Assembly: GCA_016795505.1 (NCBI GenBank)
Contig: JAEUHH010000109.1
Coordinates: 1-64,000, forward strand
From: Verrucomicrobiales bacterium
GTDB lineage: Bacteria > Verrucomicrobiota > Verrucomicrobiia > Verrucomicrobiales > DEV007
Reading direction: 5' to 3'
Length of the DNA stretch: 64,000 nt
The notes beneath the pieces are model-generated. The model saw only the letters and a program-made list of their open reading frames with translations. It was not told where the DNA came from and ran no database searches. A program made the translations under genes and the position numbers. Shown piece by piece: positions 13,087-21,485 of this stretch (position 1 is its first letter; each line of letters starts with the position of its first letter).

Positions 13087-13562
13087 TCCAGTTCGGCCAC
13101 CACCCGCGAGGTTTCACGCAGTCCGCCGGCTTCCGCGCTCACGGCGATTTCCACCAATTGCAGCGGATCTGTCAATTCCCGGCGCGGCCGGCCCCGGGAG
13201 ATCTCCCGCAGCCACGTCAGCACCTCACGACCGGCCTCGGCCCGGATCGCATCGTCCTCCAGCGGCGCCCGATCTCCCCGCTCGATCGCCTCGGCAATCT
13301 CTCCGCGGTGATGCCCGTATTTTTTCGTCAAACTGGCCGGACTCACTCCCGTATGCCAGAGGATCGGCAGCGGCTCGCCCTCGCCATCGGCCACGTAGCA
13401 GAACCGCAGCGGCACCGGTGACGGATTCGAATACATCGAAAACGGCGACAACGGGTAAAACTCGCCCGCCACCAGCGACAGCAGGCAAAAAGCCAGCAGA
13501 GGCACCACCGGATGTCGCCACCCCTGGCCGCCCGGTCCGGATGTGTCTGCGGGTACGCTCAT
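13083..13562 (-). CDS. Hypothetical single-pass protein coupled to the HTTM gene
   Basis: 159 aa. One hydrophobic segment at about residues 19-35 is followed by FYPLSPFSMYSNP and a soluble charged C-terminal half. I recognise no named domain. The 4-nt overlap with the HTTM gene suggests the products work together, perhaps as an accessory subunit. Confidence 0.75.
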   Translation of the reverse strand: MSVPADTSGPGGQGWRHPVVPLLAFCLLSLVAGEFYPLSPFSMYSNPSPVPLRFCYVADGEGEPLPILWHTGVSPASLTKKYGHHRGEIAEAIERGDRAPLEDDAIRAEAGREVLTWLREISRGRPRRELTDPLQLVEIAVSAEAGGLRETSRVVAELE

Positions 13563-13568
13563 GTCACG

Positions 13569-14639
13569 TCACCAGCCCACGAATGGTTCCGCCGTGTCCT
13601 CGACGTGTTCCTCGCCATGGAGAATCTGCCGCTCTGCCGCGATCGCATCCCGCGTCACGGCGATGTGAAACACCCCGTCGCCTTCATTCACCGTCGCCTC
13701 CCGGGAGATGCCGATGATCACGCCCGCCACCTTGCTCTTGATGGGCGTCTCCTGCCGGCCGAACGGATCGGCCACCACGCCCAGGACCATCCCGGGCTTC
13801 ACCGACTTGCCCATGCCCACCTCCGGCGCAAAAATCCCGCCCCGCGGAGCCCGGCTCCACGAAGTCAGGCGGCTCACCACCGTCTCGCCCCGGTGACCGG
13901 CGGGGGCAGCCTTTCGTGTCTTCGGCAGCATCCCGAGGAAACGCATCACTGACAGGATGCCATCCACCCCCTGTCGCACACTCTCCGGATCGAGCCGGTG
14001 CGCCTCGCCCGCCTCGTAGAGGATGCACGGCTTGGCCCGCGAATAGAGCGTCTCCCGCAGCGATCCCGCCCGCAGCGAGGTCTCCACCACCACCGGCGGG
14101 CGGAAGGCCAGCGCCATCTCGTAGCCCTCGTTGTCCCCGGGCGACACCCGCACCTGCGGCAGGTTCGGCTTGCCCACCGCGCCGCTGTGCATGTCGATGG
14201 CGTGAGTGCAGGGCATCACCACTTGATTCAGGAAAATGTGCGCCAGCCGGCTGCCCAGCGAGCCATTCGCCGCCCCGGGAAAGAGCCGGTTCAGATCACG
14301 CCGGTCGGGCAGATAGCGCGAGTGGGACAGAAAAGCCGGCATATTCACCACCGGCACCGCCACCAGATCGCCCTTCAGCCGGTCAAAGCCAGGCATCCGC
14401 AACAGTCGGCGGATGATCTCCACCCCGATGATCTCGTCGCCGTGCAGCGCCGCGCTGACCAACAGCCGCGGCCCCGGCTTTTTCCCCCGCAGCACATGCA
14501 CCGCCATCTGCACCGGCTGATAGTCGATCAGCGAACCCACCGGAATGTCCACCACTCCACGCTCGCCGGGCAGAAAATCCCGGTCCCCCATTCGCAGGGG
14601 CGAGACATGATCGTTGGAGTGTTTACGCGGGCTCGGCAT
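13569..14639 (-). CDS. Succinylglutamate desuccinylase/aspartoacylase family protein
   Basis: 356 aa. LHGDE near residue 65 and IDMHSG near residue 151 match zinc-ligand motifs of the AstE/AspA M14-like amidohydrolases. DRRDLNRLFPG is the conserved substrate-binding segment. The C-terminal ~90 residues (GIFAPEVGMGKSVKPGMVLG) resemble a lipoyl/barrel-sandwich fold seen in many family members. The likely reaction is hydrolysis of an N-acyl amino acid or similar amide. It lies 6 bp upstream of the 159-aa gene on the same strand. Confidence 0.87.
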   Translation of the reverse strand: MPSPRKHSNDHVSPLRMGDRDFLPGERGVVDIPVGSLIDYQPVQMAVHVLRGKKPGPRLLVSAALHGDEIIGVEIIRRLLRMPGFDRLKGDLVAVPVVNMPAFLSHSRYLPDRRDLNRLFPGAANGSLGSRLAHIFLNQVVMPCTHAIDMHSGAVGKPNLPQVRVSPGDNEGYEMALAFRPPVVVETSLRAGSLRETLYSRAKPCILYEAGEAHRLDPESVRQGVDGILSVMRFLGMLPKTRKAAPAGHRGETVVSRLTSWSRAPRGGIFAPEVGMGKSVKPGMVLGVVADPFGRQETPIKSKVAGVIIGISREATVNEGDGVFHIAVTRDAIAAERQILHGEEHVEDTAEPFVGW

Positions 14640-14711
14640 GGCTTCCCGGAGGCGAGACGCCCCACCATAGACAGCCGCGGCCCGCGCGCCACGACTTTCA
14701 CCGCCCCGGCA

Positions 14712-15785
14712 TCAGAGATTCACCATCTGCCCGGTGCGGAAGGCCTCGTCCGCCGCCAGCACGATGCGCAGGCTGTTCACCGCATCCTCCATGTGATCGG
14801 TGAGATCCACATCGTTGACGATGGCATTCAGGAAGACCTCCTGCTCCCGCGCACACAGCCCGTCGTGGTCCGGCTCGTCCGCGCAGTCGATGATCTCATC
14901 CGGCCGGGAAAAACGCCCGTCCGCTCCCAGATCCGCGTGGTGGAGCTTCAGCGTGGCCGCCTTCGAGTGCGAGTCGATGTCATCGCTCGCCGTCTCGCCC
15001 TCCTTCACCCCCGCGATGCTCACGCAGCCCTTCGGACCCACCACGTCTTTCACAAAAAACGCCACTTCGCTCATCATCGGACCCCAGCCGGCTTCGTACC
15101 AGCCCACCGAGCCATCCTCGAAGGTCACCTGGAGCTGGCCGTAATTGTACATTCCCTCCACCAGCTCATCCGTGAGCCGCGCGCCGATCGCGCTGACCCG
15201 CACCGGACGGGACCGCGTCATCTGGCACATCACATCCACGTAGTGCACCCCGCAGTCCACGATCGGCGACATCGAGTTCATCAGCATCCGGTGCGTGTGC
15301 CACATCTCGCCAGAGCTCTGCTGGTTCAGATTCATCCGCATCACCAGCGGCTTGCCCAGCGTCTGCGCCACCTCGATGAAGCGCGCCCAGGTCGGATGCA
15401 CCCGCAGGATGTAGCCGATGACCAGCTTGCGATTGGCCGCCTTGGCCGCGTCCACGATCTCGCGCGCCTCCGCCACCGTCTCGGCGATCGGCTTTTCCAA
15501 AAAGACATGACAGCCCGCCGCGAACGCCTTCTTCGTGTAGTCCGCGTGCGTGTCGGGGTAGGTGTTGATCGACACCGCATCCGGCCGCGTGGCCGCCAGA
15601 GCCTCCTCGTAGCTCGAAAATTGCGGGTATTCCGTGCCCAGCGCGTCCAGCAGATCCCGGCGCGATGCCTCGCGGCGCGCCACCACCCCCACGATTTCAA
15701 AGCCCTCCATGGCGTGGTAGGCCTTGGCATGCGATTTGCCCATGTGGCCGCAGCCAACGACGAGAATGCGAACAGGTTTGGACAT
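14712..15785 (-). CDS. Gfo/Idh/MocA family oxidoreductase
   Basis: 357 aa. ILVVGCGHMGKSHAKAY at about residues 7-23 is the NAD(P)-binding motif, and LEKPIAET carries the family's EKP lysine. The C-terminal half fits the substrate-binding alpha/beta domain. No signal peptide is seen, unlike the family member at 62773. The ATG at 15785 is chosen because the Rossmann motif begins at once; the open frame upstream is shadow. The substrate is likely a sugar or cyclitol and is unknown. Confidence 0.9.
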   Translation of the reverse strand: MSKPVRILVVGCGHMGKSHAKAYHAMEGFEIVGVVARREASRRDLLDALGTEYPQFSSYEEALAATRPDAVSINTYPDTHADYTKKAFAAGCHVFLEKPIAETVAEAREIVDAAKAANRKLVIGYILRVHPTWARFIEVAQTLGKPLVMRMNLNQQSSGEMWHTHRMLMNSMSPIVDCGVHYVDVMCQMTRSRPVRVSAIGARLTDELVEGMYNYGQLQVTFEDGSVGWYEAGWGPMMSEVAFFVKDVVGPKGCVSIAGVKEGETASDDIDSHSKAATLKLHHADLGADGRFSRPDEIIDCADEPDHDGLCAREQEVFLNAIVNDVDLTDHMEDAVNSLRIVLAADEAFRTGQMVNL

Positions 15786-16014
15786 GGCTCTCAAAGAAGG
15801 GGGATAGAAGTGGGTGGATGGGTGAAACGGGGCAAAAAAGGCCCGTCTGAAGGGCCTCGAATCTGCCCATGGATCGACCGCGGGGAAAGCAGAACTTTCG
15901 CCCCCGATCGCGCCCCGCACCCAACCGGCAGCCGACCCGTGACAGCCATCGTTTGCACAGACCGCCGACATCGGCTTGGTTTCGCCCGTCTCCCCGATCC
16001 CACCGGCAAATAAA

Positions 16015-16617
16015 ATGGTCACCCGCACCGCCCTCTCCTGTCCCAAGTGCCAGCAGGCCTTCGCCCCGCCGCCCGAGGCCGCCGCGGGCATCGCCGACAG
16101 CCGCTGCCCCCGGTGCCACGCCACCCTGACCCTGACCGCCTTCCCCCGGCTCACCGCCCAGCCGGCCGAGGCCGCTCCCGACACCGCCGGGTCCACCGCC
16201 CGCGACGGGGACGCCGTCTGCCGCTTCTATCCCCACCTCCAGGCCGAGACCGTCTGCGCCGAGTGCGGCTGTCTCATGTCGCGCCGTGCCGCCGTCGACT
16301 GGGCGGGCCGCACCCTGTGCATGCCCTGCCTGCACACTCTCCGTGAGACCAAGGGCGCCGGCGATTTCTCCCCCCGCCGTCCCCTGCATGACAATGCCGC
16401 CCTCGGGCTCGTCGTCCTGCTGGCGCCGCTCAGCTTCGTCACCGGACCCATCGCCCTGTTCCAGCTCATCCGCCATCGGCGCGCCCCCGGCAGCCTCATC
16501 CCCCGGAGCCGATTCCGCTGGTGGCTCGCGCTGATCCTGTCCATTGCCGCCACCCTGGGCTGGATCGCCCTGTTCATCACCTGGATCGTCATCATCGTCC
16601 AAGCCGTCACCGCATGA
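16015..16617 (+). CDS. Zinc-ribbon membrane protein, function unknown
   Basis: 200 aa. Two N-terminal zinc-ribbon knuckles (CPKC, CPRC) are followed by a Cys/His-rich B-box-like segment (CRFYPHLQAETVCAEC ... CMPC). Two or three hydrophobic segments fill the C-terminal half, and the protein ends in a hydrophobic helix. No enzymatic motif is seen. It overlaps acpS by 4 nt (ATGA), so the two genes are translationally coupled. Confidence 0.75.
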   Translation: MVTRTALSCPKCQQAFAPPPEAAAGIADSRCPRCHATLTLTAFPRLTAQPAEAAPDTAGSTARDGDAVCRFYPHLQAETVCAECGCLMSRRAAVDWAGRTLCMPCLHTLRETKGAGDFSPRRPLHDNAALGLVVLLAPLSFVTGPIALFQLIRHRRAPGSLIPRSRFRWWLALILSIAATLGWIALFITWIVIIVQAVTA

Positions 16618-17015
16618 GCAGCAGCATCCACGGCATCGGGACGGACATCGTCGAGACCAGCCGCATCGCCGACTCCATCGAGCGCTACGGCGACCGCTTC
16701 CTCGACCGCGTCTTCACCGCCGCCGAGCGGGCCTACTGCGACGGGATGAAACACCCCGCCCGGCACTACGCCGCCCGCTTCGCCGCCAAGGAAGCCGTCG
16801 CCAAAGCCTTCGGCACCGGCTTCGGGGCCGACCTGAACTGGACCGATGTCGAAGTGATCCGCCACCCCGGCGGCCAGCCCGCCATCGTCCTGCACGGCAT
16901 CGGCCGCGAGACCGCCGCCCGGCTCGGCATCGGTCGCATCCACGTCAGCCTGAGCCACGCCGACCACTACGCCACCGCCACCGCCTGGGCGGAAAAAGGC
17001 GACCCGCCCGCCTGA
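16614..17015 (+). CDS. acpS: Holo-[acyl-carrier-protein] synthase
   Basis: 133 aa, the usual AcpS length. It transfers 4'-phosphopantetheine from CoA to apo-ACP. Hallmarks are GIGTDIVETSRI at the N-terminus (the magnesium-binding Asp) and the RFAAKEAVAKAFGTG motif, with HVSLSHADHYATATA near the C-terminus. The ATG at 16614 overlaps the upstream stop. Repeat arrays follow directly, and no clear terminator is seen. Confidence 0.95.
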   Translation: MSSSIHGIGTDIVETSRIADSIERYGDRFLDRVFTAAERAYCDGMKHPARHYAARFAAKEAVAKAFGTGFGADLNWTDVEVIRHPGGQPAIVLHGIGRETAARLGIGRIHVSLSHADHYATATAWAEKGDPPA

Positions 17016-17044
17016 GACAGGGAAAAAAGCGAGCCCCCCGCTTT

Positions 17045-17088
17045 CCGATCCAACAGGGTCTCATCTCCGATCCAACAGGGTCTCATCG
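17045..17088. repeat. Dispersed 22-bp repeat, cluster B
   Basis: Two near-identical direct units (CCGATCCAACAGGGTCTCAT core) sit at the left of a composite repeat region. The same family occurs at seven other sites in the window. Confidence 0.9.
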
Positions 17089-17102
17089 AAAACTCGCCCC
17101 CC

Positions 17103-17312
17103 GCGCCGTCCATGGAACACCCCGCGCCGTCCATGGAACACCCCGCGCCGTCCGTGGAAGACCCCGCGCCGTCCATGGAACACCCCACGCCGTCCATGGA
17201 ACACCCCGCGCCGTCCATGGAACACCCCGCGCCGTCCATGGAACACCCCGCGCCGTCCATGGAAGACCCCGCGCCGTCCATGGAACACCCCGCGCCGTCC
17301 ATGGAAGACCCC
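17103..17312. repeat. Tandem array of ten 21-bp units
   Basis: Ten consecutive units with core GCGCCGTCCATGGAACACC. Variation is confined to a few bases (units 3, 4, 8 and 10). Each unit contains the near-palindrome GTCCATGGAAC. Because 21 is divisible by three and the unit has no stop, several frames stay open (for example a 7-residue MEHPAPS repeat). I regard these frames as artefacts, not genes. Confidence 0.95.
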
Positions 17313-17392
17313 GGACGAAATGGGGAACTTCCCCGGACGAAATGGGGAACTTCCCCGGACGAAATGGGGGCCGAATTTCCGGACGGAATAGC
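17313..17392. repeat. Tandem array of 22-bp units (about 3.5 copies)
   Basis: Two perfect units with core GGACGAAATGGGGAACTTCC are followed by a third and a fourth degenerate copy. Each contains the perfect palindrome GGGGAA-C-TTCCCC. It abuts the 21-bp array without spacer. From 17393 to 17486 the DNA is AT-richer and is probably the promoter region of the sigma factor gene. Confidence 0.93.
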
Positions 17393-17486
17393 GCGGCGTC
17401 CGCATCGGTAAATCGGTAAATTTTAGGGTATACAAACAAGGGCCTTTTTCGCTAAAGTATTCCTTTAGCCTCCAGCCTCCCTCAAC

Positions 17487-18161
17487 TTGCGAACCGAATC
17501 GTCCGAAGTGCCACACACTCCGACGCCAGAATTTCCTGATACCCGGTTTACCCTGCTGCGTCGCCTGCCCGACGCTGCGGACTTCGAGGCGTGGCAAAAT
17601 TTCACGAAGGTCTATGTGCCCGTGATCTGTGCCTTCTACATGCACCGGGGCTGTCCCGCCGAGTCAGCCGCCGAGCTGACGAAGGCCGTCATGATCCGGG
17701 TGGCGGAGGAAATCGGCGAATTCATCCCGGTCGAGGGCGGCTCCGGCCGTTTCCGCGACTGGCTTTTCGTCCGGGTGATGGATGCTCTGACCGAACGACA
17801 TCCGGATCTGGCCGTGCTTCCATTCGAATCGCCGCCCTCGGCCGACAAACCGGCCACGCCCGCTTCGGAAGCCCGAAAACTCTGGGAGGAAGAATATCGC
17901 CGCCGGGCCTACCGACAGGCGGCCGATGAGATGCTGCAGGAACTGGGCGAGGGGAAAAACTGGGAGATTTTCCGCCGCACCATTTTGGAACAGGAGGATC
18001 CCGCCCAGGTGGCCACCGACCTGGGCATCACGCTCGGGTCCATCTACCTGACCCGCTCGCGGGTGCTGAATCGGATGCGGGAGCGGCTCGCCCAGATCGA
18101 GATCGACTGGGAATCGGGCGCCGCCAAATTGTCGGAAACCCTGGGGGAGGAACAGCCATGA
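17487..18161 (+). CDS. ECF-like RNA polymerase sigma factor
   Basis: 224 aa from a TTG start; a GTG at 17508 is an alternative and neither has a clear Shine-Dalgarno sequence. Residues ~25-75 fit a sigma region 2 helix bundle. The C-terminal QVATDLGITLGSIYLTRSRVLNRMRERL is a region 4 helix-turn-helix. It overlaps the kinase gene by 4 nt, the layout of PVC-phylum sigma/kinase pairs. It probably directs transcription of a small envelope- or stress-related regulon and is controlled by the kinase protein. Confidence 0.85.
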   Translation: MRTESSEVPHTPTPEFPDTRFTLLRRLPDAADFEAWQNFTKVYVPVICAFYMHRGCPAESAAELTKAVMIRVAEEIGEFIPVEGGSGRFRDWLFVRVMDALTERHPDLAVLPFESPPSADKPATPASEARKLWEEEYRRRAYRQAADEMLQELGEGKNWEIFRRTILEQEDPAQVATDLGITLGSIYLTRSRVLNRMRERLAQIEIDWESGAAKLSETLGEEQP

Positions 18162-20401
18162 GCGATCCGATCCCCACCGCGCAGACCCACCTCAGCGACG
18201 ACACGCTGCTGAGGATGCTGACCGCCCCGCTGAATCAGCCGGAGATCTCGGAAAGTTTCTGGGAGGTGCACCTTTCCGAATGCCCCCTGTGCCGGCAGCG
18301 GCTGGACCGGCTGGCGGACTCGGCCGGCGCGATGGGCCTCCTAGGACCGGTGGGCGGGATGCAGCAGATCGACCAGGTGGCCGCCCATCTGGTGGCCGAC
18401 AGCGTGACCTGGCTCACGGGCATGTCAGCCGGCAAGCCGGCTCTGGCCATGGTGGACGAGGATGGCATCCGCAATCTGCTGGGCGAGACAGGCTCGAAGG
18501 AACTGGGCCGGCTGGGGGGCATGAAGGTGGTGGAACTACTCGGCCAGGGTGGCATGGGCATCGTGCTGCGCGCCCACGACCGCGAGTTGCAGCGCGATGT
18601 GGCGGTGAAGATCCTGCACCCCGCCTATCGCGAGTCCGAGACGGTGCGCGACCGGTTCCGCCGCGAAGCGCGCGCCATCGCCGCCCTGACCCATGAGAAT
18701 GTGATCCCGATCCACCACGTGGCCGAGGACAAAGGGCTGCTGTATTTCGTCATGCCGCTGGCGGATCATTCGCTCTCCGACTGGCTGAAGAGCGAGGACG
18801 CGCCCAACTCAGAGGAGCGGCTCCGCATCGCCCTGGCCGCGGCCAAGGGGCTGTCGGCCGCGCACAAGGCGGGCATCATCCACCGGGACATCAAGCCGGC
18901 CAATCTGCTGATCCACGCCGGCATGCGCGACCCGAGCCAGCGGCTGGTCTGGCTGGCGGACTTCGGCCTGGCCCGGCGGGAGGATGAGTGCCAGTCCCGC
19001 GCCACGGGCGACGGCACGCCCGGCTTCGTGGCGCCGGAGATCGAAGCCGGCGGCGAATCCACCGCCCGATCGGATCTCTACAGTCTGGGTGTGCTCTACG
19101 AGACCCTTTTCCCCGAAGGTTGCATCAACCGCCCCACGGACCTGATCCGCCGCCTGAAAGCCTCCAAGCCGGCCGATCGTCCCGACGACGCGGCAGCCGT
19201 GGTGAGGGAACTGGAGAACCGGCTGAAGGCGGAGATGGAAAAGGTCGCCACCGACCGGCTGAAACGCCGCCTCTACCGAGCGGCCGCGGTCTTGGCCATC
19301 GTCTTCGGCCTGCCGACGGCCTTTGTGGTCGGCAGCGACCTGATCGCGGGCACCAACTGGGTCAACCGGGGGCTGGCAGCCCTGCACGGCCAGACGGTGT
19401 TTGCCATCAAGGGGCGGTTCGGCGTGAGTCGCGGTCTGCGGCTGATGCTCAACGAGACCCGCGACGGCGATGTCATCGAAGTGATCGGCACCCAGCCGAT
19501 CGAAGTGGCGCCCCTCATCCTGAAAGGCCGGACCATCACCCTGCGCGCCGCCGCCGGCCGCCTGCCCGGCCAGTCCCGTCCCACCCTGATGCTGGCGCCG
19601 GACTCGCTGGACTCGCTGATCTGGATCGACAACGGCACGCTGATCATCGACGGGCTGGAACTGCTCCAGCAGGTGGAGCATTCGACCCGGCGGCCGGGCT
19701 ACACGCTGTCGCCGCTGATCCGCATCGGGGGTGGCAATCTGACGATCCAGGACTCCATCATCCGCCGCACCGGCACCAGCCGGGGCTACCCGGCTTTCCT
19801 GGTGCTTTCGAGGATGGACGCGCCCCTGATCCGCATCGTCGACAGCATCCTGGAGGACGAGCACGGCATCTGCGTGGCCCGATCCAGTTTCAAGCCGGCC
19901 CCGCACGAGTCGATCGAGATTTCCAACTCGCGGTTCAACAGCCGCCGCTGGCTGTACATCGATCCGCCGGAGGAAGGGCGCGAATCGCCGTCCAACGTGA
20001 TCCCGGAGATTCATTTCGCGATTACCCAATCGGCTGTGAGGGCCGAAAGCGCGCTCACTCTGGGGAAACAGGCCGGCCCCGACCAGATCCGCATCGAACT
20101 GAACCTGGACAAGTGCCGCATCGAGACGTCGGGACCGGCTATCGTCTCCGGCATCGACAGCGTCGAATCGGTTCGCCGAGTGCTCTCGGTCCGGGACCGG
20201 GGAACCGTCCTGGCCAGCCCGCACACGGGGGTGATCCAACTCGCGGAAGACCTCTTCAGCCCGTTTCCGCCGATCAACGGTGACCCAGCCGCGGTGGAAG
20301 CCACGTGGCGCGGGCTGTTCGAGGGGCCGACCAATCAGTTCGAGGACACCCAGTGGGTCTCGCCGCCGATTTTCCAGTCACGCAGTCCGGAAGACTGGTG
20401 A
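18158..20401 (+). CDS. Ser/Thr protein kinase with N-terminal zinc anti-sigma-like motif and C-terminal sensor region
   Basis: 747 aa. HLSECPLC at 38-45 fits the HX3CX2C zinc motif of anti-sigma (ZAS) domains. The kinase domain spans ~121-350: GQGGMG loop, VAVK lysine at ~151, HRDIKPAN at ~242, DFGLAR at ~268 and APE. A membrane helix lies at ~372-396. About 350 residues follow with repeated short beta-strand patterns suggesting a right-handed beta-helix outside the membrane. The gene overlaps the sigma factor by 4 nt. I infer that the external domain senses a signal and the cytoplasmic part controls the sigma factor by binding or phosphorylation. Confidence 0.9.
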   Translation: MSDPIPTAQTHLSDDTLLRMLTAPLNQPEISESFWEVHLSECPLCRQRLDRLADSAGAMGLLGPVGGMQQIDQVAAHLVADSVTWLTGMSAGKPALAMVDEDGIRNLLGETGSKELGRLGGMKVVELLGQGGMGIVLRAHDRELQRDVAVKILHPAYRESETVRDRFRREARAIAALTHENVIPIHHVAEDKGLLYFVMPLADHSLSDWLKSEDAPNSEERLRIALAAAKGLSAAHKAGIIHRDIKPANLLIHAGMRDPSQRLVWLADFGLARREDECQSRATGDGTPGFVAPEIEAGGESTARSDLYSLGVLYETLFPEGCINRPTDLIRRLKASKPADRPDDAAAVVRELENRLKAEMEKVATDRLKRRLYRAAAVLAIVFGLPTAFVVGSDLIAGTNWVNRGLAALHGQTVFAIKGRFGVSRGLRLMLNETRDGDVIEVIGTQPIEVAPLILKGRTITLRAAAGRLPGQSRPTLMLAPDSLDSLIWIDNGTLIIDGLELLQQVEHSTRRPGYTLSPLIRIGGGNLTIQDSIIRRTGTSRGYPAFLVLSRMDAPLIRIVDSILEDEHGICVARSSFKPAPHESIEISNSRFNSRRWLYIDPPEEGRESPSNVIPEIHFAITQSAVRAESALTLGKQAGPDQIRIELNLDKCRIETSGPAIVSGIDSVESVRRVLSVRDRGTVLASPHTGVIQLAEDLFSPFPPINGDPAAVEATWRGLFEGPTNQFEDTQWVSPPIFQSRSPEDW

Positions 20402-20413
20402 CCACCGTCCGAC

Positions 20414-21451
20414 TCACCTGGCGCCCGCCGCGATCCGGCGCGCCACATCGAACTGCCGGTGCGGCCGGGTCGATTTGGTCACGGTGAAGCCTCCCCGCGC
20501 CGCGAAGGACGCCGCCGTTTTCTCCGCCAGAGCCGGATCATACCCGCCGGCATGTGCCACGATCAGGTAGCGTAGTTCCAGCGGCTCGCCCGCCGCGATT
20601 TGCAATCCTTCGTCGAGACAGAAGGCCGCCCCCATCCAGCCATCCTCGCGCACATGCCACTTCGTCGGGTGACGCAGGTTCGCGGGGTGATCAAAAAAGG
20701 TGATGCCCTCCGTGACGACCCGGCGCTGGCTCCCGGCGCCGGTCGCCACCGGTCCGGAGTAGTCCATCCACCGCGCCGGCTGGCCGAAAATGGCTTTTTC
20801 TCCCTGGGCACCCTCGCTGTTCGTCAGAGTCCCGCCGCCAAAGTGCACCGAGAGGCTTTTCGCCACCCGCACCGCGAGCAGGCCGAAATTGGTCTTGCCC
20901 AACTCCACCGACTCGGCTCCCGATGCGGGACGCAGTGTGATCTGGATCTCCAACTCCTGCCCGGCGCCCTGTGGCCCCGGCCGCAGCGCCGCCACCAGGT
21001 CCTGCTCCATCAATTCGACGCCCTCACCGTCATACCAGCCCAATTGGGACGCCATCACCGCCTCCTCAGGCCCGTCCTCGTAGGCCTGCCAAAGTTTTTG
21101 CCGGATGCGGGCCGCGGTGTTGTCGGACCAGAAGTCCACGCCGTTCACCTTCTGATGGGCGAACCAGATCGAGCGGTGGTGGTCGTGATTCTGGGCCCCC
21201 GGATGCCCCATCCGGGTCAGCGACTCGCCCGACGGACCGGAGAACGGATAAAAAAACGGTCGCGGATACTCGCCACCGAAGTGCCACCGCACCCGCTCGG
21301 CTCCCTCGATCCGAAACGCCGCCTGATGCCCGGCCTGCGGGACCACTTCGTAGCGTGGCGGCATCCAGACTGGTTCCTCCGCCGACAGCAGGCCGCAGAC
21401 GAGCACAACACCCGCCGCCACCCGACATGCTGTTTCTAAAAGCGCCTTCAT
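20414..21451 (-). CDS. Secreted DUF6807 (PmoA-type) family protein
   Basis: 345 aa from the ATG at 21451, which gives a clear signal peptide (about residues 1-24, ending LLSAEE). HPGAQNHDHHRSIWFAHQKVNG is the conserved His-rich segment of the family, which PVC genomes have in many copies. It is not known to oxidise methane despite the historic name. A role in sugar or polymer degradation is plausible but unproven. It converges with the kinase gene across 12 bp, and its start lies close to the J-domain gene's end. Confidence 0.82.
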   Translation of the reverse strand: MKALLETACRVAAGVVLVCGLLSAEEPVWMPPRYEVVPQAGHQAAFRIEGAERVRWHFGGEYPRPFFYPFSGPSGESLTRMGHPGAQNHDHHRSIWFAHQKVNGVDFWSDNTAARIRQKLWQAYEDGPEEAVMASQLGWYDGEGVELMEQDLVAALRPGPQGAGQELEIQITLRPASGAESVELGKTNFGLLAVRVAKSLSVHFGGGTLTNSEGAQGEKAIFGQPARWMDYSGPVATGAGSQRRVVTEGITFFDHPANLRHPTKWHVREDGWMGAAFCLDEGLQIAAGEPLELRYLIVAHAGGYDPALAEKTAASFAARGGFTVTKSTRPHRQFDVARRIAAGAR

Positions 21452-21485
21452 GGGTCCATTCGAGCACAGGGTCGCCGGTTCCCGG

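Noticed and set aside
13998-16013. 671-aa plus-strand frame opposite aspartoacylase and Gfo/Idh genes
   Set aside because: It is a shadow frame rich in Arg and His, without domains; the minus strand has recognisable families.
17045-17392. Possible CRISPR array
   Set aside because: Units are contiguous, with no unique spacers and no cas genes.
17061-17645. Repetitive open frames (MEHPAPS-type and their antisense counterparts)
   Set aside because: The 21-bp unit is a multiple of three without stops, so frames on both strands stay open. There is no convincing start or domain, and the frames run into different repeats.
20414-21451. Reading the DUF6807 gene as a methane monooxygenase subunit
   Set aside because: The name PmoA is a historic family label; the signal peptide and His-rich motif fit DUF6807, not the membrane monooxygenase.
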